Source: Acidobacteriota bacterium (GTDB lineage: Bacteria > Acidobacteriota > UBA6911 > RPQK01 > JAJDTT01). From it: a stretch of DNA of 64,000 bases. The first letter of the stretch is position 1; every line of letters starts with the position of its first letter. Shown piece by piece: positions 1-8,531 of the stretch. The stretch covers positions 62,001-126,000 of the forward strand of contig JAPPLF010000049.1 of the NCBI GenBank assembly GCA_028874215.1, read 5' to 3'. The notes under the pieces were generated by a model, which was given only the letters and a program-made list of their open reading frames with translations, was not told the origin of the DNA and did not search any database. Made by a program: the position numbers and the translations under genes.

Positions 1-2
1 GA

Positions 3-101
3 TGGATGCCCCAGGATTGGAAGGATCGCCTGGAGGTTTCCCCGTGGCTCCGGCTCTTCCAGAACGCCCGGGAATGGTGCGGCCGTTTTCCGGTGCGGTG
101 A
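3..101 (+). CDS. C-terminal end of an upstream gene (partial, unidentified)
   Basis: An open frame enters from the left edge and stops with TGA at 99-101. It reads as about 32 residues, tryptophan-rich, beginning WMPQDWKDRLEV and ending GRFPVR. It lies 27 bases ahead of the phosphatase gene on the same strand, as expected for an operon partner. The fragment is too short to name, and a chance open frame in GC-rich DNA cannot be excluded. Confidence 0.35.
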   Translation, partial: WMPQDWKDRLEVSPWLRLFQNAREWCGRFPVR

Positions 102-128
102 ACGCGCCGTGGTGGCCGGGGAGGTGTC

Positions 129-854
129 GTGCGCTGGGTCGTAGGCGATATTCAAGGTTGCGCCCGGGAGTTCGAAAAACTCCTTTCGGTTATCCGTTTC
201 GATCCGAAACGGGACCAGTTGTGGTGCCTTGGCGACCTGATCAACCGGGGACCCGACTCGCTGGCCGCCCTGAGGATCTGGTCGGACATCGGCGGGCGCT
301 CGCTCCTGGGAAACCACGAGATTCACGCCCTGCTCGCCTTCTCGGGAGTCCGGCCCGAGCCGCCCAAGTCTCTCCGGGCACTGTTTGCCGCACCTGACGT
401 CGACGAACACATGGCCCGGCTGAGAGCCTGTCCGGTGCTGGTGCATCTCCCGTCGCCGGGCGGAGGACCCGGGGCGTGGATCGTGCACGCCGGCCTGAAG
501 CCCACGTGGAACGACCTGCCGGATGTGGCGGGGAGACTCAACGCGGCGCCTCACGACGACGCCTGGCTCCGGAGCGACGGTGTCCGGTTCGCTACGTCGG
601 TCCGCTGCTGCACCGCCGAGGGTCTTCCCCTGAAGTACAGCGGCCCCCCCGCCGGCTGCACGCCGCCTTACCAGCCATGGGACAGCTTCTACCGGGGAAA
701 CGCCCTGGTGGTCCATGGGCACTGGGCGGCGCGGGGGTTCTACCGCGGCGGCCTCACCATGGGCCTCGATTCGGGGTGCGTCTACGGAGGCGAGCTGACG
801 GCGTGGTGCCAGGAGGAGGACCGGCTGGTCCGGGTCCCGGCCATGTCGGGCTAA
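129..854 (+). CDS. ApaH-like symmetrical diadenosine tetraphosphatase / metallophosphatase
   Basis: This is a 241-residue calcineurin-type phosphoesterase. It shows the metal-binding blocks of ApaH in order: GDIQG near residue 6, GDLINRGPDS near 35, GNHE near 60, HAG near 121 and VHGHW near 195. ApaH enzymes hydrolyse Ap4A to two ADP and are cytosolic; this protein has no signal peptide and is close to the usual length of about 270. The start is GTG at 129, chosen because the purine-rich GGGGAGG run sits just upstream. The gene converges on the esterase gene and their ends overlap by four bases. A protein phosphatase of the same fold is possible, but the GDLINRGPDS block favours ApaH. Confidence 0.85.
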   Translation: MRWVVGDIQGCAREFEKLLSVIRFDPKRDQLWCLGDLINRGPDSLAALRIWSDIGGRSLLGNHEIHALLAFSGVRPEPPKSLRALFAAPDVDEHMARLRACPVLVHLPSPGGGPGAWIVHAGLKPTWNDLPDVAGRLNAAPHDDAWLRSDGVRFATSVRCCTAEGLPLKYSGPPAGCTPPYQPWDSFYRGNALVVHGHWAARGFYRGGLTMGLDSGCVYGGELTAWCQEEDRLVRVPAMSG

Positions 855-2155
855 CGGCCCTTGCGCAGGTGCCGGTCGGCAAAATCCAGATACCGGTCCC
901 AGTCGTAGCCGGTCACGTCGTGGCGGCCGCTCCGGACGTGGTAGCCGATGGTGCCCGTGAGGGGTTGGTTCACCCCGGGCATGGAGTCCCCGGGCAGGCC
1001 GGGCAGCCCCAGCAGTGCGTAGACGGGGCTCGCGTGCCGGGCCGACAGGTGCTCGCCTCTCGGATCCGCCCATCGGTCCTCCACCGCGCTGGCCACGTAG
1101 ACCGGACGGGGAGCCATCAGGGCCACCAGCAGGTGCTGGTCTATCGGGAGCCTCTCCTCGTGGTCGCCGTATTGCTTGAAGTTCCCGCAGAACCAGTGGG
1201 GAAAGACGCGGTTGATTCTCTCCACGGTCTCTCCGAAGCGGCGGCGGCTCAGGGCCGCGCCGCCGCAACCGGAATTGTTGGAAATGACCAGGGCGAATCG
1301 CTCGTCCTCGGCGCCGGCCCAGAGGGCGGTCTTTCCCAGGCGGGAATGGCCCAGCACCGCCACCTTGGCCGCGTCGATTCCCGGATCGGTTTCCAGGTAG
1401 TCCAGGGCCCGGCTCAATCCCCAGGCCCAGGCGGCGATGGACCCCCACTCGTCAGTGTCGGGCCGAGTCTGTCCCGGCCGGTAGAAGAGGGGGTGGACCC
1501 CGTTTCGGAACTCGTCGTGGTAGTCGGGATCGATGTCCCCGTAGTAGGCCGTCACCAGGGCGTAGCCGCGGCCCAGAATCTTCTCCACCGGCCAGCGGCG
1601 GGACAACGTTCCGCGGCCCCTCTCCGTGGCCCGGTTCTCCACCACCGCGCCTTCGACCCTGGAAGGGCGCATCCAGGTCTTGGGCAGGGCGATGCCGGGG
1701 TCCGGATGGACGGAATGGTTCCCGCCAAAGTTGAGACCCAGGAACGCCGGGACCGGATCGGAACCGGACGCCGGCAGGTAGATCAGAAGATCCATCCGGG
1801 GGCGGTCCTGCTCCGGGCTGAAGTAAACGGAGACCTCTTTGCGGACGGCGGCGCCGCCCAGTGCGCGAGCATCCACCGAGATGACCCGGGATCTCAGCTC
1901 CGGGGGCGGTCCGGGTCGGCGCCCGTACATCTGGGAGCGGAAGAGCTCCAGGATCTCGGGCCGGCGGACCTCCCGCCAGTCGCTGGCGGTCTTGACCCGG
2001 CGGCCGTCCTCCGTCACCAGGGGATCGGGGAGGACGTAGGCGGGGACCTTCGTTTCGTCGTAATTGGGCTCCCGTTCCTGCGCCGGCAGAAGCAGCGACG
2101 TCGCCGCCGCCAGCATCAAAACGGAGGAGATACGGATACCGCTTCCGGCTTTCAT
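851..2155 (-). CDS. CE15-like glucuronoyl methylesterase / acetyl xylan esterase (exported)
   Basis: This is a 434-residue alpha/beta hydrolase with an N-terminal signal peptide (hydrophobic SSVLMLAAATSLLLPA). The nucleophile motif GHSRLGK places the catalytic serine at residue 271, and a late HDVTGYDW block holds the likely catalytic His412. This pairing is typical of bacterial carbohydrate esterase family 15, which cleaves ester bonds between 4-O-methyl-glucuronic acid and lignin or other alcohols. Its likely place is the periplasm or cell surface. It follows two sulfatase genes on the same strand with a 19-base gap, so the three may form a small operon for sulfated or uronic-acid glycans. 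Other esterase substrates within CE15 are possible. Confidence 0.8.
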   Translation of the reverse strand: MKAGSGIRISSVLMLAAATSLLLPAQEREPNYDETKVPAYVLPDPLVTEDGRRVKTASDWREVRRPEILELFRSQMYGRRPGPPPELRSRVISVDARALGGAAVRKEVSVYFSPEQDRPRMDLLIYLPASGSDPVPAFLGLNFGGNHSVHPDPGIALPKTWMRPSRVEGAVVENRATERGRGTLSRRWPVEKILGRGYALVTAYYGDIDPDYHDEFRNGVHPLFYRPGQTRPDTDEWGSIAAWAWGLSRALDYLETDPGIDAAKVAVLGHSRLGKTALWAGAEDERFALVISNNSGCGGAALSRRRFGETVERINRVFPHWFCGNFKQYGDHEERLPIDQHLLVALMAPRPVYVASAVEDRWADPRGEHLSARHASPVYALLGLPGLPGDSMPGVNQPLTGTIGYHVRSGRHDVTGYDWDRYLDFADRHLRKGR

Positions 2156-2174
2156 GAGATCTCCGGGTCCGGCG

Positions 2175-3635
2175 TCAAAGGAACCGCAAGCCTCTCTGGG
2201 CGCCCAGGCCCCGGTTCGCCTTGCGGACGTACTCCCGGTCCGGCAGCCCCACCAGGCGGCCCTCCCGGACCCACTCCAGGTCCGAGCCGTAGAGATGTTT
2301 CACCAACAGCCCCGCCAGACGGTCCTGAACCTCCCGCAGGGAGTCATGCCCTGCCAGATTCCGCTGTTCCAGGGGGTCCCGGTCCAGGTCGAACAACTGG
2401 AAGACGTTGCCGACCGGATAGTAGATGAGCTTGTAGCGCCGGTCGCGGATCATGCGGGTCGATTCCGGACCCTCCCGGAATTCGCCGTAGAGATGGTCAC
2501 GGTCCGCGTCGCCGGCCAGAGAGATTCCGTCGAGGGAGCCGGGAGGCTCAAGGCCGCAGAGGTCCAGCAGCGTCGGCATCAGGTCTCGGAGTTCCGCCAA
2601 GCGGTGGTCACGGCTGCCCGGCGGGAATCGCTCGTCACCGGCCGCAGGCACGATGATGAGGGGCACCCGGGCCGACTTCTCGTACATGACTCCCTTGGCC
2701 CACATCTGGTGGTCTCCCAGCATGTCGCCATGATCCGCGGTGAAGGCCAGGATGGTGTTCTCTGACAGCCCCTCTTCGCGCAGCGTTCCCAGAACCATCC
2801 GGATCTGGTGATCGATGTGGGTGATGGTGGCGTAGAAAGCCCTTCTCGCCAGGTCGATCTCGCCCGGAGTGGCCAGGCGCGTGCAGAACTGGTCCATGTA
2901 GGGCTTGATGCTGTAGGGCAGGTCCTCGAACGACCGGGACCAGTCGCCCCGGATCGTCGGGTCCAGTTGCAGATTGCGGTAGAGGTCCAGATACGCGGCC
3001 AAAGGCCAGACGGGCGGGTGCGGACCCACGAAGGAGAGATACCAGAAGGCGGGTTTCCTGGGGTCACGGCGCCGGATGGTGCGGCACATCTGCGCCGCCG
3101 CCCAGTTGGTGGGGTGGCAGTGTTCGGGCAGGTGCCAGGAACGGGTGACGTAGTCGTTGTTGCTGAGCCCGCCGGCGTACTCCTGCCCCGCATAGCCCTG
3201 GTCCGCCAGGTAGAGCTCCCAGTCGTCGGCGTATCCGTCATCCAGATGGTGGCGCCCTTCCTCGTTGAGGATCACCTCGTCGAAGCCGATCCGGTCGCGC
3301 TGGGGATAGACATGGAGCTTGCCGACGGCATGAGCTTGATAGCCGGCCTCCCGGAAGAGCCCGGGCAGCGTCGGAACCGTTTCCGGGTCGGGCATCTCCA
3401 GGTATTCGTTGAAGACCCGGTCGCCGTGGCTCCGCGGGGAGAGGCCGGTCATCAGGCTGCGCCGGGCGGGAATGCAGACGGGGCAAGCCGAATAGGCACG
3501 GTCGAAGTGGACGCCGTTACGGGCCATCTGCGCGATGGTGGGAGTCATGACCACCGGATGCCCGGCCGGGCGGGTGAAGAGTCCGGACCAGTGGTCCACG
3601 CAGATGAGCAATACGTTCGGCGCCTTCTCCGGCAT
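2175..3635 (-). CDS. Type I sulfatase (downstream copy of a tandem pair)
   Basis: This 486-residue protein of the alkaline-phosphatase superfamily begins APNVLLICVDHW, with the metal-binding Asp at residue 14. The formylglycine signature CIPARRSLMTG puts the modified cysteine at residue 54, and a later block TADHGDMLGDH gives further metal ligands. Type I sulfatases hydrolyse sulfate esters after an FGE/anSME enzyme converts this Cys to formylglycine; no such maturase is in the window. No signal peptide is visible, so it is either cytosolic or exported by a route not evident here. It matches the upstream sulfatase almost residue for residue, indicating recent duplication. The substrate is probably a monosaccharide or oligosaccharide sulfate. 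Confidence 0.9.
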   Translation of the reverse strand: MPEKAPNVLLICVDHWSGLFTRPAGHPVVMTPTIAQMARNGVHFDRAYSACPVCIPARRSLMTGLSPRSHGDRVFNEYLEMPDPETVPTLPGLFREAGYQAHAVGKLHVYPQRDRIGFDEVILNEEGRHHLDDGYADDWELYLADQGYAGQEYAGGLSNNDYVTRSWHLPEHCHPTNWAAAQMCRTIRRRDPRKPAFWYLSFVGPHPPVWPLAAYLDLYRNLQLDPTIRGDWSRSFEDLPYSIKPYMDQFCTRLATPGEIDLARRAFYATITHIDHQIRMVLGTLREEGLSENTILAFTADHGDMLGDHQMWAKGVMYEKSARVPLIIVPAAGDERFPPGSRDHRLAELRDLMPTLLDLCGLEPPGSLDGISLAGDADRDHLYGEFREGPESTRMIRDRRYKLIYYPVGNVFQLFDLDRDPLEQRNLAGHDSLREVQDRLAGLLVKHLYGSDLEWVREGRLVGLPDREYVRKANRGLGAQRGLRFL

Positions 3636-3719
3636 CGTGCGGTCCCAGTCTACAGCACGCCAAGGGGAAGGGTCCCCGGTTCTCTCATTCGGGTCTTCAA
3701 CGGTCTTTGGAATCCCACG

Positions 3720-5180
3720 TCAAAGGAACCGCCAACCTCTCTGGCCGCTCAGGCCCCGGTTTGCAGACCGGACGTATTCCCGGTCCGGCAGCCCCGTGAG
3801 ACGCCCCCCCCGGACCCACTCCAGGTCCGAGCCGTAGAGATGGTCCACCAGCAGTCCCACCAAGCGGTCCTGAACCTCCCGCAGGGAAGCCTTTCCGGCC
3901 AGATTCGTTTGCTCCAGAGGGTCCCGCTCCAGATCGAAGAGTTGGAAGACGTTGCCGACCGGGTAGTAGATGAGCTTGTGGCGCCGGTCGCGGATCATGC
4001 GGGTGGCCATGGGACCCTCCCGGAATTCGCCGTAGAGATGATCCCGGTCGTCGCCGCCGGCCAGAGAGATCCCGTCCAGGACTGCGGGAGGCTCGAGCCC
4101 GCAGAGGTCCAGCAGCGTCGGCGCCAGGTCCCGAAGCTCCGCCAGGCGATGGTCACGGCTGCCCGGCGGGAATCGCTCGTCACCGGCGGCCGGGACGATG
4201 ATGAGGGGGACCCGCGCGGACTTCTCGTACATGACTCCCAAGGACCACATCTGGTGGTCTCCCAGCATGTCGCCGTGATCCGCCGTGAAGGCCACGATGG
4301 TGTCCTCCGACAGCCCCTCTTCGCGTAGCGTTCCCAGAACCATCCGGATCTGGTGATCGATGTGGGTGAGGGTGGCGTAGAAACCCCGTCTCGCCAGGTC
4401 GATCTCCCCTGGGGTGGCCATTCGCAGACAGAATTGGTCCATGTAGGGCTTGACGCTCCAGGGCAGGTCCTCGAACGACCGGGACCAGTCTCCGTGGACC
4501 GCCGGGTCCAGTTCCAGATTCCGGTAGAGATCGAGATATGCGGCCGGCGGCCAGAGTGGCGGGTGAGGTCCCACGAAGGAGAGATACCAGAAGCCGGGCT
4601 TCCGGGGATCGCGGCGCCGGATGGTGCGGCACATCTGCTCCGCCGCCCAGTTGGTGGGATGACAACGCTCAGGCAGGTGCCAGGAGCGGGTCAGGTAGTC
4701 GTTGTTGCTGAGTCCGCTGGCGTACTCCTGGCCCGGATAGCCCTGGTCGGCCAGATGGAGTTCCCAGTCGTCGGCCTTGCCGTCATCCAGATGGTGGCGC
4801 CCTTCCTCGTTCAGGATCACTTCGTTGAAGCCGATGCGGTCGCGCTGGGGGTAGACATGGAGCTTGCCGACGGCATGAGCCTGGTAGCCGGCCCTCCGGA
4901 AGAGCCCGGGCAGCGTCGGAACCTTTTCCGGGTCCGGCATCTCCATAGTCTCGTTGAAGACCCGGTCCCCGTGGTTTCGCGGCGAAAGGCCCGTCATCAG
5001 GCTGCGCCGGGCGGGAATACAGACGGGGCAAGCCGAATAGGCACGGTCGAACTGGACGCCGTTTCGGGCCAGTTGGTCGACGGTGGGTGTCATCGCCACC
5101 GGATGTCCCGCCGAACGGGTGAAGAGTCCGGACCAGCGGTCGGCGCAAATGAGCAGTACGTTCGGCCTTTTCTCCGGCAT
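3720..5180 (-). CDS. Type I sulfatase (upstream copy of a tandem pair)
   Basis: At 486 residues, this copy has the same length and architecture as the neighbouring sulfatase. ICADRW holds the first metal Asp, CIPARRSLMTG the formylglycine Cys at residue 54, and TADHGDMLGDH lies near the middle. I start it at the ATG at 5180 (MPEKRPNV) because the paralogue begins at the same point; the frame stays open 17 codons further upstream but without similarity. The 84-base gap to the second copy contains no obvious terminator. Differences between the copies are scattered substitutions, some in the segments that follow the active-site loops, so the substrates may have begun to diverge. Confidence 0.9.
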   Translation of the reverse strand: MPEKRPNVLLICADRWSGLFTRSAGHPVAMTPTVDQLARNGVQFDRAYSACPVCIPARRSLMTGLSPRNHGDRVFNETMEMPDPEKVPTLPGLFRRAGYQAHAVGKLHVYPQRDRIGFNEVILNEEGRHHLDDGKADDWELHLADQGYPGQEYASGLSNNDYLTRSWHLPERCHPTNWAAEQMCRTIRRRDPRKPGFWYLSFVGPHPPLWPPAAYLDLYRNLELDPAVHGDWSRSFEDLPWSVKPYMDQFCLRMATPGEIDLARRGFYATLTHIDHQIRMVLGTLREEGLSEDTIVAFTADHGDMLGDHQMWSLGVMYEKSARVPLIIVPAAGDERFPPGSRDHRLAELRDLAPTLLDLCGLEPPAVLDGISLAGGDDRDHLYGEFREGPMATRMIRDRRHKLIYYPVGNVFQLFDLERDPLEQTNLAGKASLREVQDRLVGLLVDHLYGSDLEWVRGGRLTGLPDREYVRSANRGLSGQRGWRFL

Positions 5181-5244
5181 GGTGCGGCCCCAATCTATAG
5201 CACGTGCAGGTGAAGAGTTCCCATATCCCACTAAGCAAAAGGAG

Positions 5245-5263
5245 GGGCGATTTCCAATCGCCC
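5245..5263. repeat. Perfect 8-bp-stem palindrome (REP-like)
   Basis: GGGCGATT, a 3-base TCC loop and AATCGCCC form a perfect stem in the 273-base gap between the sulfatase start and msrP. A second hairpin follows 30 bases later. No long T run follows, so it is not a classical terminator. Confidence 0.6.
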
Positions 5264-5293
5264 GTGCGCCGCATTCCCCGATGTTCCAAGAAT

Positions 5294-5313
5294 CGGCGGT
5301 TAGGAAACCGCCG
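5294..5313. repeat. Second perfect 8-bp-stem palindrome (REP-like)
   Basis: CGGCGGTT, loop AGGA and AACCGCCG form a stem. It shares the GGCG-TT/AA-CGCC style of the first palindrome but is not identical. Nothing else was recognised in the gap 5181-5453; the genes on both sides point away from it, so promoters for both should also lie here. Confidence 0.6.
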
Positions 5314-5453
5314 TTCCCGCTCCTATCCTTTTTCTACCGGGTGTCCGCCGGGCCGGTGGGGGAGCTTCTGTCTGGGACCAAGAAGGGCGCCCACAAGGGG
5401 CGCGCCTGACCGATCATCTTTGATATCTTGAAATGAGCGACTGAGGAGGCTCC

Positions 5454-6464
5454 ATGTACAAGAATTCCATCGCCGGCATCTCTTCCCACCCCGTCACCGA
5501 GCCCCAGGTCTTCTTCTCCAGGCGCCGGTTTCTGGGAGGGCTCTCCATCGGCGCATTGGCTGCCGGCAACCTGCTCTGTGGAAAAGCGGCGGCGCCGAAG
5601 GAAATGCTGGAGGCTCCCTTCAAGCGGCCCGACGTCTTTCCGACGGAGCGCAATTCGGCCTACACGCTCCCGGCGGGAGTCGACCCCCGCATGACTCCCC
5701 GGGCGACCGCCGCCGTGCACAACAATTTTTACGAATTCCTTCCGGGGCGCGGCGGGCCGGTCTGGGAGCATATCGAGGACTTCAAGGTGGATCCGTGGAA
5801 GGTCGTGGTCAGCGGCGAATGCCACGAGCCTCAGACTCTGGATCTGGACGACCTCTTCGGGTTCGAGCACGAGGAGAGGGTCTATCACTTCCGTTGCGTG
5901 GAACGTTGGGCCATGAATGTCCCCTGGAGCGGATTTCCCCTGAGCAAGCTCCTGGACCGCGTGAAACCCAAGGCGTCCGCCCGCTTCGTCCGCTTTCTGA
6001 GCGCCTTGAAGCCCAGTCAGATGCCCGGAGTCCGGCAGGCCCGCCTCTATCCGTGGCCGTACCACGAGGCCCTGCGCATGGACGAGGCCATGAACGAGCT
6101 GACGATGCTGGCGACCGGAGTGTACGGAGAACCGCTCCTGAAGCAGCACGGCGCCCCGGTGAGGCTCGTCGTCCCCTGGAAATACGGCTACAAGAGTCCA
6201 AAGTCCATCGTGAAGATCGAATTGGTCAAGAAGCAGCCCAAGATCTTCTGGCAGATCCAGGAGCATGAATACGGCTTTCTGTCCAACGTCAATCCCTACA
6301 TTCCCCATCCCCGGTGGCCGCAGAACCGTTCGCACTGGCTCGACAGCGGCGACGAGTTCCCCACCCCTTTGTTCAACGGTTACGAAAAATACGTGGCCTC
6401 TCTCTACCCGGACGAGCCCAGGACTCTGCAGCGCGCGTTGCGGCGGGGTCAGACCGCCCGGTGA
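5454..6464 (+). CDS. msrP: Protein-methionine-sulfoxide reductase, molybdopterin subunit MsrP (YedY)
   Basis: This 336-residue member of the sulfite-oxidase fold has a Tat signal, FSRRRFLGG at residues 21-29. The molybdenum-ligand cysteine is Cys148 in YHFRCVERWAM. The typical block WKVVVSGECHEP precedes it, and VPWKYGYKSPKSIVKI lies near residue 240. MsrP repairs oxidised methionines in periplasmic proteins, using electrons from the membrane haem protein MsrQ. No msrQ is adjacent; maf follows 87 bases downstream. Start ATG 5454 is supported by GAGGAGG upstream. The length is normal for the family. Confidence 0.92.
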   Translation: MYKNSIAGISSHPVTEPQVFFSRRRFLGGLSIGALAAGNLLCGKAAAPKEMLEAPFKRPDVFPTERNSAYTLPAGVDPRMTPRATAAVHNNFYEFLPGRGGPVWEHIEDFKVDPWKVVVSGECHEPQTLDLDDLFGFEHEERVYHFRCVERWAMNVPWSGFPLSKLLDRVKPKASARFVRFLSALKPSQMPGVRQARLYPWPYHEALRMDEAMNELTMLATGVYGEPLLKQHGAPVRLVVPWKYGYKSPKSIVKIELVKKQPKIFWQIQEHEYGFLSNVNPYIPHPRWPQNRSHWLDSGDEFPTPLFNGYEKYVASLYPDEPRTLQRALRRGQTAR

Positions 6465-6551
6465 GAAATGCGGACCGGGGGAGCGCCGTTCCGGTCAACT
6501 CACGCGGAGAGGATCACCAGGTCGCTCACGACGATTCGCGGACGGACGGTC

Positions 6552-7211
6552 ATGTCCGGTGAGCCGACTCTGATCCTGGCCTCGGCCTCTCCCCGGCGCC
6601 GGGAGTTGATCGCCCGGCTGGGGTTTCCCTGTGTCTTTTGCGAGAGCGGTCTCGATGAGGATCGGATCGAGGCTCCCGAACCAACGGCGCTGGCTGTCAA
6701 GCTGGCCCGGATGAAGGCGCGAAGTGTTGCTTCCGGCGTGCGCCGGGGCGTCGTCATCGGATGTGACACTCTGGTGTGCCTGGATGACAGGGTCCTGGGC
6801 AAACCGTCCCATCGCGATGACGCACGGCAGATGCTCTTGGCGCTCCGGGGCCGGACCCACGATGTGATGACGGCCGCCGCGGTGCTGGAGGCTCCAACGG
6901 GAAGGGAAGAGTCGGTGGTGGTCACTTCCCGAGTGCGCATGCACCGATTCGGCCAATCCGTCCTGAGTCGCTATCTGGACACAGGCGATTCGCTGGACAA
7001 GGCGGGCGCCTACGGGATTCAGACGGCCGGAGCCGGGTTGGTGGAGTCCTTTTCCGGATGCTATTTCAACATCGTCGGCCTTCCGCTCTGTGAACTGGCC
7101 CGGCTCCTGGGCCGCTTCGGGATGACGCCGGACCCGCCCCACCCTGCATGCATTCTCCCCGGCGGCCGGGTCTGCCCTCGGTGGAAGGATTCCCCAGGTT
7201 TGACAATGTAG
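6552..7211 (+). CDS. maf: Maf family nucleoside triphosphate pyrophosphatase
   Basis: This 219-residue cytosolic protein opens with the Maf signature LILASASPRRRELI and carries VIGCDTLV near residue 75, followed by the DKAGAYGIQTAG block. Maf/YhdE proteins hydrolyse dTTP, UTP or modified NTPs to monophosphates and may restrain septation. I chose ATG 6552 because homology begins there. The C-terminal 25 residues past LARLLGRFG are extra relative to the usual length of about 195 and contain no known motif. The preceding msrP gene is co-directional. Confidence 0.9.
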   Translation: MSGEPTLILASASPRRRELIARLGFPCVFCESGLDEDRIEAPEPTALAVKLARMKARSVASGVRRGVVIGCDTLVCLDDRVLGKPSHRDDARQMLLALRGRTHDVMTAAAVLEAPTGREESVVVTSRVRMHRFGQSVLSRYLDTGDSLDKAGAYGIQTAGAGLVESFSGCYFNIVGLPLCELARLLGRFGMTPDPPHPACILPGGRVCPRWKDSPGLTM

Positions 7212-7305
7212 CGAGTCGAGGGCCGCCAAGCGGGTGGCCCATACGGGGTCCCGGTTCCTTTCCCGCGTGTATACTCTCGGGCGAAACGAAAAACCAGGAG
7301 CAACC

Positions 7306-8472
7306 ATGAAGCAATGGAATCTCTTATTGGCCCTCGCGGTCATGGCGGCAGCCAGCGCCTGGCTGGCCGTGGGTGTCGGCGGCGACGGCGACGCCAGGGC
7401 GCGCCGGCTGCATTTTTCTTCCCTGGTGCTGGACACGCACCTCGACACCCCGTTGCGGATGAAGGACCCGAACTATGACTTCGGCCGGGAAAACGACATG
7501 GGGCACGTGGACCTTCCCCGGCTCAAGCGAGGAGGACTCGACGGGGCCTTCTTCTCCATTTACATGCCCGGGACCGTCACCGGTCCCAAGGCTGTCAGCG
7601 ATTCGCTGAAAACCATTGCCTCGGTTCATCGCCTGGTGGAGATGCACGGGGATTCCCTGGAATTCTGCACCAGCGCCTCCGATGTGCGCCGGGCTCAACG
7701 AACGGGCAGGATCGCGGTGCTGATGGGAATGGAGGGGGGGCATATGATCCACAACAGCCTCCCCATCCTCCGGATGTTTGCCCGGCTGGGGGTCCGCTAT
7801 CTGACGTTGACCCACAACGTGAACACCGACTGGGCCGATTCGGTGGCCGATTCGCGCGTCAACGAAGGGCTGAACGATCTGGGCCGAAACGTGGTGCGGG
7901 AGCTGAACCGCCTGGGTGTGCTCATAGACGTCTCCCATGTCTCGGACGAGACCTACTGGGACGTTCTGGAAGTCACTGAAGCACCCGTCATAGCGAGTCA
8001 CTCCTCCTGCCGGAATCTGTCGAATCATCCCCGGAATATGAACGACGAGATGATCCGGGCCCTGGCCAAGCAGGGCGGTGTGATCCAGATCACCTTCGTG
8101 GACCATTTTCTGGATGTGGAGCATCATGCGGCCCGGGAGGCCTCGATCCAAGAGGCTGCCGCAGAAGGGGAGGCGAAAACGGAACGGAAGCCGATCCCCC
8201 CGGTGAATTGGGAGAGGATCGTGGACCACATCGATCACGCCGTCCAGGTGGCGGGAGTGCGCCACGTGGGTCTCGGCTCCGATTTCGACGGTGCGGACAT
8301 GCCCACGGGAATGGAGGACGTGAGCTTTCTCCCCAAGATCACCCGGGAACTGCTGGAAAGGGGCTACGACGAAAGCCAGATCCGATTGATCCTGGGTGAG
8401 AACACGCTGAGGGTCCTGCAGGAGGCGGAGGAGGCCGCCATCAGGATCCGGTCCCGGGAGGGCGCGCGATGA
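7306..8472 (+). CDS. Membrane dipeptidase, peptidase family M19 (exported)
   Basis: The 388-residue zinc dipeptidase starts at ATG 7306 after the Shine-Dalgarno CCAGGAG. An N-terminal hydrophobic stretch (LLLALAVMAAASAWLAVG) acts as signal peptide or anchor. Zinc ligands appear in family order: LDTHLDTP, MGMEGGH, ISHS/ASHSSCR and VGLGSDFDG. M19 enzymes cleave dipeptides, including those with a D-residue or dehydro-residue at the second position, in the periplasm or at the membrane. An Ala/Glu-rich insertion (EASIQEAAAEGEAK) sits before the final active-site block. The next gene starts 59 bases after the stop. Confidence 0.93.
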   Translation: MKQWNLLLALAVMAAASAWLAVGVGGDGDARARRLHFSSLVLDTHLDTPLRMKDPNYDFGRENDMGHVDLPRLKRGGLDGAFFSIYMPGTVTGPKAVSDSLKTIASVHRLVEMHGDSLEFCTSASDVRRAQRTGRIAVLMGMEGGHMIHNSLPILRMFARLGVRYLTLTHNVNTDWADSVADSRVNEGLNDLGRNVVRELNRLGVLIDVSHVSDETYWDVLEVTEAPVIASHSSCRNLSNHPRNMNDEMIRALAKQGGVIQITFVDHFLDVEHHAAREASIQEAAAEGEAKTERKPIPPVNWERIVDHIDHAVQVAGVRHVGLGSDFDGADMPTGMEDVSFLPKITRELLERGYDESQIRLILGENTLRVLQEAEEAAIRIRSREGAR

Positions 8473-8531
8473 TTCCGGGATCCCATGGGCACTTGCCAGC
8501 CGAACGCCCGATTCATTACCCTGCAACGGTT

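Noticed and set aside
476-2428. Long plus-strand open frame (650 codons) over the esterase gene
   Set aside because: It is the antisense of a gene with a clear catalytic motif and signal peptide, lacks any recognisable motif, and is Arg/Pro/Gly-rich as expected for a GC-rich shadow frame.
2808-5213. Plus-strand open frames opposite the two sulfatases
   Set aside because: They mirror each other only because the sulfatases are duplicates. The minus-strand frames carry the formylglycine motif.
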